DNA from: Hermatobates lingyangjiaoensis
Lineage: Eukaryota > Arthropoda > Insecta > Hemiptera > Hermatobatidae
Assembly (NCBI GenBank): GCA_026182355.1
Contig: JAPFBL010000035.1
Coordinates: forward strand, 992,001-1,056,000
DNA: 64,000 bases
Direction of reading: 5' to 3'
Shown: piece by piece, positions 11,990 to 23,969 of the stretch
How the letters are laid out: each line of letters starts with the position of its first letter
How positions within the stretch are numbered: the stretch's first letter is position 1
Notes under the pieces: model-generated
What the model was told of the DNA's origin: nothing
Databases searched by the model: none
Seen by the model: the letters and a program-made list of their open reading frames with translations, nothing else
Position numbers and translations under genes: made by a program

Positions 11990-12640
11990 AGAGCAGGGCA
12001 CTGAACCCAACTACCTGCAGTCCCTTCACCTATCTCTCTTACCATCTTATAGGTAGTATCAAAATTTTTTGAACTGGGTATAGCTTTAAGATCACTATTT
12101 TGAATATTTAACGAACGGTTGTAGTCTTTGATGTAAAGGGCTTCGAGTATATGCAATCTGATGTCGTCTTGGAAGCCTTGCAAGTTGGTTGTACCCTTAG
12201 TCAGTTTCTATCTCGATAATTTCTTTTTTTGCACCTCTTCGGTGCTCCTCCTTAAAGGTGGAGAGTCAATTGCCGTGATAACTTCGTCATAGTCAGCCCT
12301 ATATACTTAGAAGGCAGGGTTGCACAGTCCCCTGTGGTACATTTATACTCGTATATGAGGTGGCTACGCTGCAGCTCGGCGGTTTCTTGTTTCGGTCTAT
12401 TATATAGCAGTAGGTTCTTAGTAGTCTGGTTTTTGTAGAATACAGTGAGTTTCAAATTATCATCTGGGTTGATGGTTTGTACATTATTACTTATTACTTT
12501 TTCGAGGGCTATCTCATCTTGTTGATGTATCCCGGGAGTTCATGTATCCTGGGTAGTAAAGACGTATGTATACTCTTCCTTGGGCTGAGTACCACTTATC
12601 CAGGTATATTTTATGTGGTTTTACACAATGTGGAAAAGCT
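11990..12640 (-). pseudogene. Penelope-like retroelement remnant, GIY-YIG endonuclease end
   Basis: Penelope-like elements encode a reverse transcriptase joined to a GIY-YIG endonuclease. Only the C-terminal part is visible. One frame is open from 12539 to 12252 and reads, in order, DEIALEKVI, LKLTVFYKNQTTKNLL, LIYEYKC and SKYIGLTMTKLSRQLTLHL; the KYIG piece is the second half of GIY-YIG. It stops at a TAA followed in frame by GGAPKR, which looks like a point nonsense mutation. After a frame change the region at 12183-11990 reads RLHILEALYIKDYNRSLNIQ, a C-terminal signature of these elements. Another in-frame TGA lies at 12540-12542. The reverse transcriptase domain is missing or unrecognisable. 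Antisense within the COX5A intron. Confidence 0.8.
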
Positions 12641-12859
12641 ATATAGCTAGCGGATAGCTTTTTACTTTTTTTTACTGTACTCCTTCAGATACCCTAAAAT
12701 CTATGCTTGGACTATTGTCCTTTCCTATACTTTACACTCTTTAGAATACTTTTCTTCCCTCCTAGTTCTCTCAACCCCTTACCAGATGTCTACATCTTTG
12801 GTTTTACTTCGGATTTGACAAATACCAAATTTTCTGTTCTAAACGTCTTCAGGGAAAGA

Positions 12860-14050
12860 AATAGTTGAAAACCGAAACGGAATAGGTTGAAAGGTGTGCG
12901 CTTGGTAAATTATTTTATTATTTATATTATTTTTTATTTATACATTATTTACTATCCATGCATTTAATTTAAAATAATACCAAAACTATTTTGAATTTTA
13001 TAAACATTTATTTATAATTACATGTATGCATCATTTTATATCATTTGATAGAATAGCCATAGAGGTAGACGATTGTCAAAATTGAACCAAATGACAAACG
13101 TTATTTTACACTAATGCATTTTATTCAAATTTTGGGGACTTTGATAGCATTATAGAAAAAAATGGTTCAAATAAAATCTCTAGGAAAAAAATTTCTGATC
13201 AATTATTATTAATTTGATTTTCCTAAAGAAATCGTTCGCATAACGTCTTAAAACAAATCAGACGTAAAATACATATCCAAGTAACCCAAGGGTTATTTAG
13301 TTTTAGAATATATGTGCTGTCTTTATCAAAATCCCTGGAAGACGTTTAACACCAAAGAAGTAAACAGACTTTATTATGTTAGAATAAACATAGATAACAT
13401 TTATGCCGTTATACAGTGAATAACTCTCCTGAATAAAATCAACTATTTCTAGTCTTATGCTCTCTAGTATCAACATAATTAAAAATAAATCAACAGCCAT
13501 CATAAACGGGCTGTTTCATAAATTTAGTTTCATAAATTTATGAAACTAATTCATCCTCATGAAGTTAACTGAATTAGTTTTTATAATTCATATATTTGCA
13601 TAAAATAGAGGTGTGTCCATCAAATTCATTCAATTCATGTTCAACTCATTCCATGTTATAGTGCTCCTAACATGATCTGATAAGTATACCTCCAGAGAAT
13701 CGTAATTATCTAACCTTTGTCCTACTCTTTTCTTTTCCATTGCTACCATGCCTTCTTCATTTCCTTGTGTGTGATCTTCCTCCACTGTATATACTGCAAA
13801 AGAGAGCTTTCAATGTCACTTGATTTATGAAAATTTAATTTTGATTGATGTGGGTTTTATTTAAAATTAAATTAATAAAAACATGTTCAATAGTGATAAA
13901 TGTTATTTGTTTGAATTAGTGTTACTTATTCTGGTATGTTCATGTATGTTTAGTAAATAATTGTGAATTTCAACCTCAGGAACATTAATTAAGGTTAAAG
14001 CCTGAGAATACACACATGGATAGCTAAAATAATATTTTAGCTATCTATAT
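12860..14050 (+). other. intron sequence, nothing recognised
   Basis: AT-rich DNA without recognised coding or repeat structure. Confidence 0.35.
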
Positions 14051-14051
14051 A

Positions 14052-14135
14052 TTTTTCATTTGAAATTAAACTTTTTTCATTTCAAATTGAACCTTTTTCA
14101 TTTTAAATTAAAGTTTTTTTTCATTTTAAATGAAA
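14052..14135 (+). repeat. short tandem repeat, about 4 units of 20-27 bp
   Basis: Degenerate units built on TTTTTCATTTNAAATT repeat about four times. The last unit is truncated. Confidence 0.6.
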
Positions 14136-14224
14136 CGATTTAAACCATTGGATGTTAAACAAAATGTTTAACACTTAAATTGAACAGTACATTTCTTATG
14201 TATATAAGATGATGTGTTAATATA

Positions 14225-15530
14225 CGAGGTGTGTAAATAAAGTAGTGAGACTGGCAACGTCGCTTTCGATCTGGCAACGCTGGAGACGCGTGGCCTTGAG
14301 TAGCGTCAGGTGCACGTGTGATGCGCCTCCAGTATGAATCTGAACTCGCCACAGTCATTTGTTTGTCCGTAGCGTTGGTTTTCGTGAAATGGTTTTTTCT
14401 TGAGCGTTTTAAAAATGAGTGACCTCAAAGTTGAGCAGCGGTGTGCAATCAAATTTTGCTTCAGATAATGCAACCGAAACTTTTGAAAAACTTCAGGAGG
14501 CCTATGGAGAACGTGTTTTATCAAGGGCACAGGCTTTTCGGTGGTTTAAGGAATTTTCAGAAGGAAGAGAGTCGATTGAAGATGAACCACGAAGCGGAAG
14601 GCCTTCAAGTGCAAACACCGATGAAAATGTCAACAGAGTACGGAACCTTGTGCGTTCAGATCGACGCTTGACAGTCAGAATGATCGGGGAACAGTTGAAT
14701 TTGAATCACACCTCCGTTCATCACATTTTGACCAATGAATTGGAGATGAGAAAAATTTGTGCGAAAATGGTTCCGAAAAACCTTTCCCAAGACCAAAAAG
14801 ATCTCAGAAAGGGAAGGAGTCTTGACTTTTTGGGTTCAATTGAAAATGATCCCCGTTTTCTTGAACGTGTCATTACTGGTGACGAGTCATGGGTGTTTGA
14901 GTACGACCCAGAAACGAAACGTCAGATTATGGAGTGGCACACTGCGACTTCTCCAAGGCCCAAGAAAGCACGCATGAGCAAGTCGAAAATCAAATGCATG
15001 CTGATTTGTTTTTTTGATAGCCACGGAATCGTCCACAAAGAGTTTGTGCCACAAGGCCAAACGGTTAATCAGTACTTCTACCGTGAGGTCCTTGAAAGAC
15101 TTCGAAAAAGAGTCCTTCGTGTGCGGCCAAACATCAAAGACAAGTGGGTGTTGCATCACGACAACGCGCCCTGTCACACTGCCATCTCAATAAACGAGTT
15201 TTTGGCCAGTAAAAACATTCCTGTTGCTCCTCAGCCTCCTTATTCACCAGACTTGAGTCCTTGTGACTTTTTCCTTTTCCCGAGATTGAAAAATCACCTC
15301 AAGGGAACTCATTTCGGGACACTACAAAACATACAAACTGCTGTAACCGACCAGCTGAAGGCCATTCCAGAATCCGAGTTCCAGCAATGCTACAATGATT
15401 GGAAGGACCGTCTCCAGCGCTGTGTGGCTTCCGAAGGGAACTATTTTGAAGGTGACAATATCACATTGTAATTATATTTGAATAGAAAATTTAAAAAAAA
15501 TCAGTCTCACTGCTTTATTTACACACCTCG
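14225..15530 (+). mobile_element. mariner transposon, 1306 bp, near full length
   Basis: Terminal inverted repeats of 29 bp (14225-14253 and 15502-15530) begin CGAGGTGTGTAAATAAAG and differ at one position. The insertion is flanked by TA on both sides (14223-14224, 15531-15532), the target duplication of the Tc1/mariner superfamily. It is inserted in the COX5A intron in sense orientation. The second copy at 36382 is over 99% identical by eye outside indels, so both insertions are recent relative to the other repeats. Confidence 0.95.
14419..15471 (+). CDS. mariner transposase (DD34D), N-terminus frameshifted
   Basis: The transposase cuts and pastes the element by acting at its inverted repeats. 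The frame is open for 350 codons. The N-terminal third is the helix-turn-helix DNA-binding region (about residues 15-115). MVPKNLS (about 117-123) corresponds to the family's WVPHEL-type motif. The catalytic acids are Asp155 (GDESWVF), Asp248 (HHDNAPCH) and Asp283 (SPDLSPCDFF), with 34 residues between the last two, the mariner DD34D spacing. The frame only opens from a GTG at 14419. The likely original start is the ATG at 14415, whose frame hits a stop after 17 codons. Comparison with the copy at 36382 shows why: 8 bp are missing near 14465. The catalytic core is intact but the true N-terminus is out of frame. Confidence 0.92.
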   Translation: MTSKLSSGVQSNFASDNATETFEKLQEAYGERVLSRAQAFRWFKEFSEGRESIEDEPRSGRPSSANTDENVNRVRNLVRSDRRLTVRMIGEQLNLNHTSVHHILTNELEMRKICAKMVPKNLSQDQKDLRKGRSLDFLGSIENDPRFLERVITGDESWVFEYDPETKRQIMEWHTATSPRPKKARMSKSKIKCMLICFFDSHGIVHKEFVPQGQTVNQYFYREVLERLRKRVLRVRPNIKDKWVLHHDNAPCHTAISINEFLASKNIPVAPQPPYSPDLSPCDFFLFPRLKNHLKGTHFGTLQNIQTAVTDQLKAIPESEFQQCYNDWKDRLQRCVASEGNYFEGDNITL

Positions 15531-15539
15531 TATGGTGTA

Positions 15540-17060
15540 TTATTCGTTGTTAGGATCGACCAAGAGATTTATTAAGTTGACACTATTGACATGTCTCTGT
15601 ATCGCAAACTCGACATCTGACTGTAATTTTTCTTCACACATATCAAACTTACCAGGTTACTTTTCCATTTTCACTCACAATTGTACCAATAAATAGTTCA
15701 AATATAGCTTGTAATACATGCATAACAGCAAATCAACGAAATTTGTGGGGGTATTATAATCGTATGATTAAAATAAGTATTTTATAAACATGAACGAGCA
15801 ATGTTTTCAAATATTTACTTATATAATTTACATTTTATATATTACATAATACAAACATTTTTACATATTATATATAATTTACATATTCCACAGTTAGTGA
15901 ATCATATATATTATATATTTATTTTGTAATAACTGTCATCTTCTAAATATTTTTTAGTCTCCTCTTCCTCAGAGAAAGTTTTTTTTAGGGAATCAGTATT
16001 TAAGAAATTAATTTCGGTATAATCGATCTGGAGAAAATAATTAAAAAAAATTCAGTAAAAGAAATCCATATAGAACTTTGCAATTTACTAATAAAAATAT
16101 TAAAAATGGTAGAGTTTTACCAACAGTGCTTATAAGATAGACTTGTTTAAAACTATGTTATATCTGGCCTCATGAATATTTCAGTCGCATTTGAATTGCA
16201 TACATCTACTTCAGATTCATCTACCTGACCATGAATTGTCAGACCTTAATACAATTTAATCTAAATAAGTTGGAATAATTCATTTAACTCAAATGTTACT
16301 TTGAGTTAAAACGCCAAAGCAGGCCTGTCAAATTGAAACGTTCATCTCAAACAGAAAATGAACGATTTGTTGCATTTACTACTACTTTTATAAACTTTTA
16401 TCTGATAATGTTCGGTATAATTTTTATTTTAACATATTGTGGCACTTTTTTAACTGTTACTAGGCTATTAATCTTTTTTAAATTATATTAAATTAACATC
16501 AGACTATAATTCATTCCGTCACTGATTGATATACAAAAAGGCCAGCCAGAATAAATTCTGATTTTGTTGTTACTTAAATCATTTTTTAGCGATGAAATTG
16601 GCTTTTAAGTTCAGTAAAGCTAAGAGGATTGTCATTAAGTAGCCTCTTAGTCTTTACTTTTCATTATAACTTTTAAAATTAAGAAAGGGTATACAAATAA
16701 GTTGAGAGACTGGATTGGGTAACAAGAAAAAACTGTAACGCTTCATATGAAATGAGACGAAAAGCGTTTTTTCACATGAAATATTACATAAATTGTAAGA
16801 ACCTCAATGTATTTCTAAATAAATACGTAGGTAGATCATTGTGACTTGTTCATTTTATAAGTAGCTCGGATGCGGAAAATATGTGAGCACCCTTGAGATA
16901 AGTAGATGCATATACATCTATATCGAGTATTTTATATTTATTGTGATTCATTTAATTTCATAATTTTGTTATCTGGTATCTATTGATAATAGGTACTATT
17001 TGATTGAGAGATCCAGTACTTTTTACAAAAACCTTTGTCAGACCTGTGTCAATAGTAAAG
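15540..17060 (+). other. intron sequence, nothing recognised
   Basis: AT-rich DNA. Small reading frames here have no recognisable product. Confidence 0.35.
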
Positions 17061-17072
17061 TAATTGATCTAG

Positions 17073-17246
17073 ATAATTTTTGGATGTTGGTTTGTTGAGA
17101 AGTTGGTTACTAATAGATATTTTCTTGAAAATAGCATTTCTCTCTACTGTGATGTTTATATTGAGGGTATTGCTTCTGTTGTGTATCACACCAAAGGCCA
17201 GCTATATGATATGTGCTTGCCATCAACAAAGGAAGTTAAAGCTTAA
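17073..17246 (+). pseudogene. 57-codon open stretch resembling the end of a MATH (TRAF-like) domain
   Basis: After a TAG at 17070 this frame stays open to TAA at 17244. It reads FVEKLVTNRYFLENSISLYC, then DVYIEG, ending STKEVKA. The order 'F(V/I)-x-K/R-x-L...RYFLENSISLYCDV' resembles the last strands of MATH domains in speckle-type POZ proteins, where a phrase like 'FI.R..L.....L.DD.LT..CEV' is usual. There is no ATG at the start and no BTB domain follows. It could be a fragment of a retrocopy or a stray exon. The overlapping Leu/Ile-rich frame starting at 17080 is probably its shadow. Confidence 0.35.
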
Positions 17247-17299
17247 TATATCGCTTATCATCATCGTCATTGTGTTCAACCTCAAAAACACTACCAACT

Positions 17300-18980
17300 C
17301 ATTGCTTGACTTTGACTAAATGTGTTGCTAATTCACGCTAATTTAAACACTAGAAGTTGCAGTTGATTATAAGCTATCTTGACGATGATATTTCAGTGTA
17401 TGTACTGTGATTGTTTTCACAGATTGTTTTTATTATTAAAAATAATAGCGGACAAATTATTTGTAACAAACAATGGAGATGATGATTCTATTATTAAATT
17501 ACGTTAGACTGTTTTCTTTGTTGTTTTGACATTAGAGTTCACGTGGTAAAGTTGTAGCTCCAGTGGTTTGCGGTGATATGTTGTAAAGGTTAGCATTTTT
17601 CCCATTGCTAGAACAGATTCTGTTGTTAATACGTACTATATATGGTAATGCTATGTAGTTTTTCTGGACAAAAATCTGTTTATACAATAGCAGAAAAAGG
17701 AGAGGAAAGTACATTTATATAATATACACACATTATAAAAAGTTGATTTTAATTGCCTTCAAACAAGTATTTCCATCCAACAAACGTTCAATAACCTGAT
17801 GATGCAAATTTTTTGATCTCTTTGTTTGTATACAGCATTTGCACGCAGAGACTTTTATTATTTTTCCAAATATTATAATTAATTTATTTTAAATATTAAT
17901 CATTAAAAGTAATATGGCATTTTAAATTGTCAAATTATGTCACCTTACTCATTAATTAAATTAAAATTAATAACTATCTGATTAAAAAAGTTTTAAATGA
18001 TTGCGTGATTTCCAAATATCACTATCCACCTGATAAATATAAAACTGGAGTCCTAATTAGGACGATTTGGGTTTCTCTAATTTCTAATGAAAGATAAACT
18101 TTTAACCAATTAAAGTTTTAAACGAATTAATCATTTTTTTATAACTTCCTTTTAATTTCCTTAATAAACTAATTGTTCTCATTAATTTTAAAGGAAAACA
18201 AAATTATCTCCCCAATTAGTAGATGATTATGAAAAGTGTTAATAAATTAATCTCGACGAAGTTCATAAGGAATTTTTACTAATTTTTAGATAAATTTGTA
18301 TTTAGAAGAGTCCCAAGTAGTGTGATATTGAAAAGATTTATCAGAAATATTTAAAACAGCATGTGAACCATTAAATGAGGCATTGCTTCCTTGATGTCAT
18401 AGAACAGACTATTAGAACTGAACAGAAGAAGGTAAACCTTTCTATGGAAGAGGTGAAACCTCCAGACCGAAACAGGTCATTGTGAGTTCAAGGTTCATCA
18501 ACAGTTTAAGATTTGTAATAAATCTTATTTGACACCTCTTGAGCTGTTTAATATTTATTCGGAGTATTAAATTTATTATAAAACTTAAACTTCATGATGT
18601 TTGAAAATTACTGAGGCCAAATTCAATTAGGATCATACAAGGCCGTTTGAAATTCTGTCTAATAATGATTATGAATAGTTATTTATATGTTTTGAGAACT
18701 TTGTTTTTTGAAATTAATCTTGTTATGTTTGATAGAAGAAAACATGTATTTTAAATAAAATATGGTGAAGGCAACATCACAGCTTAAAAAAATGAGAAAG
18801 ATTTAAAAGCATGAATGGTAATAAAATGAAGTGATTTGAGACTGAAAAAGAGAGAATATGGTAATTTTTTTCTGATTTTTCGTTTTAAATTTAATTTGAT
18901 ATTTTAGATAATAAAGTTCATTCCAATCTTACGGCGATTACTAAAGAACAAAAAAGGCGTTTGCTGCACTGGGGGTAATA
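17300..18980 (+). other. intron sequence, nothing recognised
   Basis: AT-rich DNA without recognised elements. Confidence 0.35.
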
Positions 18981-18994
18981 GCATTGTGAGCATG

Positions 18995-18997
18995 GCA

Positions 18998-19033
<36 letters not shown>

Positions 19034-19235
19034 ATGTTAACAATGTTAAAGAGGAAAGAAATAAAAAGATGGGTTGGGGCGATGAAAGGAAATAGAAGAC
19101 AAGAAGATAGATTTAAGAGAGCGCGGAGGCAGTGAAGAGGCTTATAAGATAAAAACATGTTTAAGTATAGGGGGGGGGGGGGGGGGGAAAGAGTGCGGGG
19201 AAGGAGATGTAGTGATGAAGAAAGAGACAAAACAT
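18995..19235 (+). repeat. purine-rich low-complexity tract with (GA)n and a run of 18 G
   Basis: It contains an (AG)n block at about 19003-19030 and 18 consecutive G at 19170-19187 in a long purine-biased strand. Such tracts can form triplex or G-quadruplex DNA. The 112-residue Leu/Ser/Pro-rich frame on the other strand is a consequence of this composition. Confidence 0.85.
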
Positions 19236-19249
19236 GAAACAACTTGAAC

Positions 19250-22200
19250 TAGAGTATTAAACTTCAATTAGAGTGAATATTTCAATGTTGTTAGTAAAAC
19301 TGGTTGAATTATTTATGAAATGCTATAAAGGAATCTGAATAGTAATCTTAAATACATTGAGTAGCGCTACTAATTACTAATTAAGAATGAGGTTTCAATC
19401 AACACTTGAGTAGAGTAATACAGGTGCGCTATGGACAGAGCGAAATGCCACACGGGTGAATGAATGCCAGTCGACATCATCTTGCATTTGCTTTCAGAGG
19501 TTTCATTTGTTCAGTCCCACTCAATATTTAAACATTTCATTTCTCTAACTTTCTATTAAATCATAAACATAAATGTTGCTAGAAACTTTTACCGGTAGTT
19601 TTAATCTCCTATTACCGTGACACATTTTCGTCTTTATTTGGTGAATATTATTTTCTTTTTTATAATAATTATTGTACTTACTGCGTGAAACACATCACCG
19701 CATTGTCCTGTTAACAATGTATCAACTATCCGATCATACATTAAAGCTGACACAATAAAAACTCTCGGCAAAAATATTCTCAATTTCAAGTTGTATTTAT
19801 TTTTACACCAAGTTCTTTGTTTAAACCAGTATTAATATTATGTTTATATTGAGGAGGTTCCAAAAGTATAAGCTATTTTAAGCTTAATAATCATTAAAAA
19901 TATAGAACTTCTGAAAATAAACATTTAAATCTGACAAGAAAATCGAACACAAAAGTGTATTTATTTATTATTAACTCTTGTCCTAGATGTATGTGTTAGA
20001 CGATCAGCAGATTCGAGTAAATGAAGCCCTGAATAACAAGATAACACAGGAGTACACACACGAGACTCCTTTGTGAATATAATAAAGAGAAAATGTTAAC
20101 GACTGACTGAACGGGAACAACACAGAGCGAACACCAGAGGCATGGAGTTTGTACAATCTATTGCTTTCATGAACCACGCAGTAGATAAGATAGCAATGAT
20201 TAAAATTCAATCCTTTAAGGTGTGAAATAAAGTATAAAGTCGTTGTAAAGTACAAATGTTAAACAAATCGAAGTTGATTAATGTAAATAAATCAGTATGT
20301 AATAATTCAAATACTGCAGTAACTTGACTATGAATGATAAAAAAAAACTATGTCAACATATCAAGCAACTGGCAAATAACTTGGTCTCATGGAAAACTAT
20401 ATCATTGAAACTACACACTTAGCGGACGCTGTACTCTCAGAATTATCTAACCAATGAGGATGTTAACACTGACCATTCTTTTATTTAGCCAATCATCAAA
20501 ACTCTTAATGTTATAGGAAACATTTCACGATGAGTTGTGTAAAGACTTTTTTCAGTAATAAGATCATTCTTCATAAACACAGTAATCACAGTGGTTTATG
20601 TGAACGAGCTACATTATTGGCTAGAGATATTTTACTTGCCCCAAAGAAATGAAGAAACTTCGAAGCGAGCACTTTGAAGATGAAAAATCTTATGAAACAA
20701 TATATACGGCTATAAATTAAGACGACACCATGAATTACCTAAAAGAGTTTCTGAATACAGTTAGTCTCTCAAGTCTTCTCGGTGACTGCTTAAAAATAAA
20801 AGTTGGTATTTCTATTATTCTTTTACGTAGCCTGATCCTTAACACATGTACAATGTATCAAGACTACAAGCTCAAGCAGTAAGAAATGATAGTGAGACCA
20901 TCATCCTCTCAACACCAGTAGGAGAGAAGAATACTCATTCAATTTTCATACATAATTTCTTTTACTAGAACCTTCTAAGCAGTTCTAAAAGGTTACTCAA
21001 AGGTTACATAAGGTTTTAGAGTATCCAAAAGCCTAAATTGCCTGGCTCGAGATACAAGTTGTTTAGAGGTTGACTTATCTAGGTGAAAACTGGTGTTTTT
21101 CTAGAGTTAATTCTTGTAAGTTTCCTAACTTTAATTTGATCGTCAACAATATGTTGGAGTATTTGTCAAACAAGTACATGCGTGCGCATTGTATATGGGA
21201 ATTGTAGCGTACAGTTGACCATGAAGACTCTTTCCCAAAGTTAATCCCACATATTTCTAAGTGTTGATGTTGCATGTGAGATTATGCTGACGGCTAATAT
21301 CTAATAATAGTCTCAGCGCTAAATCTGCAGTTCTAACTTTATCTATAACCGTTTGCTGCAAATCCTCTTAAAGCCATAGCTAGGACTGTTTTACTCAGAA
21401 ACTGAGATCTGTAAATCAGTGTGTTTATGAAAATATATCCCCTGTCTCCATGAGCACCCATGTAATAATTCTTTCCCGTCCAATTGGAATGAGGTTTCTC
21501 TGCGCAATCTCTCCAGATTTATCTCTCAAATGTATTATTCTACTCTACAGTTCTTTTTATTTAGTCTCATATAATCAAGTTTATTTGGCATATACAACAT
21601 ATCAACCACGATCTGGTGAAATAATTCCTACAGTTATTTATGTGGTTCATTTTGTTATGTGTTATCCCTCTTTCTCTAATTATAATGCCAGCTAATACAA
21701 GATTCCACTCCGTTCTTCAGTATAGTGTAGAGAGATAGCAGTTTGGCATGGTGTGGATGTAATTGTTTGTAATGGTGTGGGCATAATAGTTTGACATTTG
21801 CTTATTAAGAAGTCTGTCCCAATATGTGAGGAGCCTCTGATTGTTGGCCACGTATACTGTTTTCAAGTGACATAGTGTACATGCTTATTAAAATACACTA
21901 ATAGTAATAGCTATAAATAGAAGTACACTTGATTAAACTATGCCTTTAAAAGAAAATATAAAATGTTGATAAATTGCTACTTTGATAAATGGAAAGCGAA
22001 ATGAGATTTACTATATCAAAAAAGGGTAATAATGCAGTAGAAAAGAAGCAGTTCGTCTCCCATGAGAAACTAACGAGCACTCTCATTCTCGTGAATGAAA
22101 GCCCTGAGTTTCCATTTTTATTGCATTAATGTTTTATGTATTTTTGTATACCTATATATTTTTATACCGGATGATACCTTTCCTTTCAGATATGTTATTA

Positions 22201-22870
22201 AATAGCATGTCATATTATGCTGTGAGATAGTCCCAAATAAAATTTTCCAATCTTCAAAAAAAAAAAGATTTTTGATTCTTTAAAGAACTTACTAACCTGT
22301 ACCCGTATACATTAGGAAATGATTTCATTTATTTAGTCAATAATTGTACTTTTTTTAAGTTTCTGAGAAAATTGAAATGTAATTCATTTAGTGTGATGCG
22401 GATTATAAACCTTTTTTATTTATAAACATTGTATACAAAAGATAAGGTCTACTAATAGTGGATACGATGGTGTTCGACTACAGGATACTGAATACCAGAG
22501 CTTGGCTAATCTCTTTTTACTTTTGTACAACTAAAGTGAAATACATGCAAATGTTAGCACAACAGAGGTTATAAAACATAATATTATTATAAAAGTCCAC
22601 ATTGCCTCGTGAATCGGTGATATAGCCACCCAACCGGATTCGCACGTTGTGCATCTTCAAGAGAGTCCCACAAATTTCGAATGCTCCTGGGGATAAATGC
22701 CTATTGGCTACAAGTAGTAGCCCATATATGATTAAATTTTCTACTTTTATTATTAGTTTTATCCCTCTCTTTCTCTCTTGAAGAAGCAGAACGTGCATTA
22801 TCACTGATTCAAGCGGTAAGATGGACTTTTACAATAATATTATAAAGTAAAGTAATCACATAAAAATTTG
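19250..22870 (+). other. intron sequence, nothing recognised
   Basis: AT-rich DNA. No coding region is supported. A motif with a GCAC-aac-GTGC hairpin followed by GAA, near 22640-22675 on the - strand, resembles the hammerhead-like family, but its core boxes are altered. Confidence 0.35.
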
Positions 22871-22879
22871 ATTTTTAAG

Positions 22880-23580
22880 GTTTTCATGGATTCACATATT
22901 TTGAGATCCCCAAGATCAATTTATAATTTTTTTTAAAGGTGCGCAAGTGTGTGTGTGTTTTGGTGGGAGGGGGAGATCCAAAAGTTTGGAGCACGCTTCA
23001 GACCTCACCGTTTGGTGGATCAAATTTATATTTACCCAAAATTGTACCCTATAGTGTCGATCTACCCTATTGTTTTTTGGGCAATATTGCGTCATTGAGA
23101 AATCACTTTTTTGGCCAAAATGTGATTTCAGAAAACATTTTTTTAATATTATACTGCTAACTCTAGAACGTTGAAACTTTGGGCTTATTATGAAACTAAC
23201 AGAAGCGATAACCGAAAAAAAACTCAAATTTTAATGTGATCTATTTTAGTTTGATGGACATAACTAAATTATACCCAAAAATATTACCTTGTAAATGGAT
23301 GAGCTTAATACTTTTTATTTGAAATAAAATAGAATAAAGGGCGTTATGAAACATTTTAGGATTTCAAAAAATGTCTTATGCACTATACAGTTAATTATGA
23401 AACAATTAATTTATCAAAAAAAATTAAGCTCAAATCAATAAGACTTAAAAAATACATAGAATTTCGATTACAGCGATGGCAATATAGCTATAAAAACTGA
23501 AAACTCAATTTGGAATACTGGATAACCTACTATACTTGGATTTTTTTTACATTGGCTTCAAAATTTTTTAAGATAAGAGG
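22880..23580 (+). repeat. dispersed repeat B, copy 1
   Basis: The copy shares a long series of blocks with 44930-45700, 51500-52230 and, reversed, 54950-55720. The order is a (GT)n patch, 'TGGATCAA' or 'TAGATCAA', 'CCCTATTGTTT', 'AAATCACTTTTTTGGCCAAAA', a T-rich run and 'CTCTAGAACGTTGAAA'. No conserved reading frame runs through all copies. The element type is unknown. Confidence 0.6.
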
Positions 23581-23969
23581 GCTAAGAAAATTGCTATGTA
23601 TGTATCAATAGCAAATTATGATATATTTTAATGCCAAATGTATGTGAAAATATGATATATAGAAGGGTTAAATATTTGATAATACAACAACAAATGCAAT
23701 TCGATAATATTTTCGAGAGTGCCCTAGAGGGTTACCTAATGAAAGTGTTGTAATCAATCCACATGTGTATCCTTAACAAATCTTATTGTTAGACTTCTTA
23801 TTATATACGAGTACTTCTTGGTATGTTTAAGGACCCCATTCTTTTTCGGTAATATTGAATCATCAGAAAGTTCCTCCATTTTCTTTATTACAAAAAGTTT
23901 AATAATTTGAAACCACTTCAGTTGTGATTCAATATACTTACAATTTTTAGTAGGATTTGTCTTGCTAAT

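Noticed and set aside
18904..19242. 112-residue open frame on the - strand
   Set aside because: Its Leu/Ser/Pro-rich composition comes from the complement of a purine-rich low-complexity tract.
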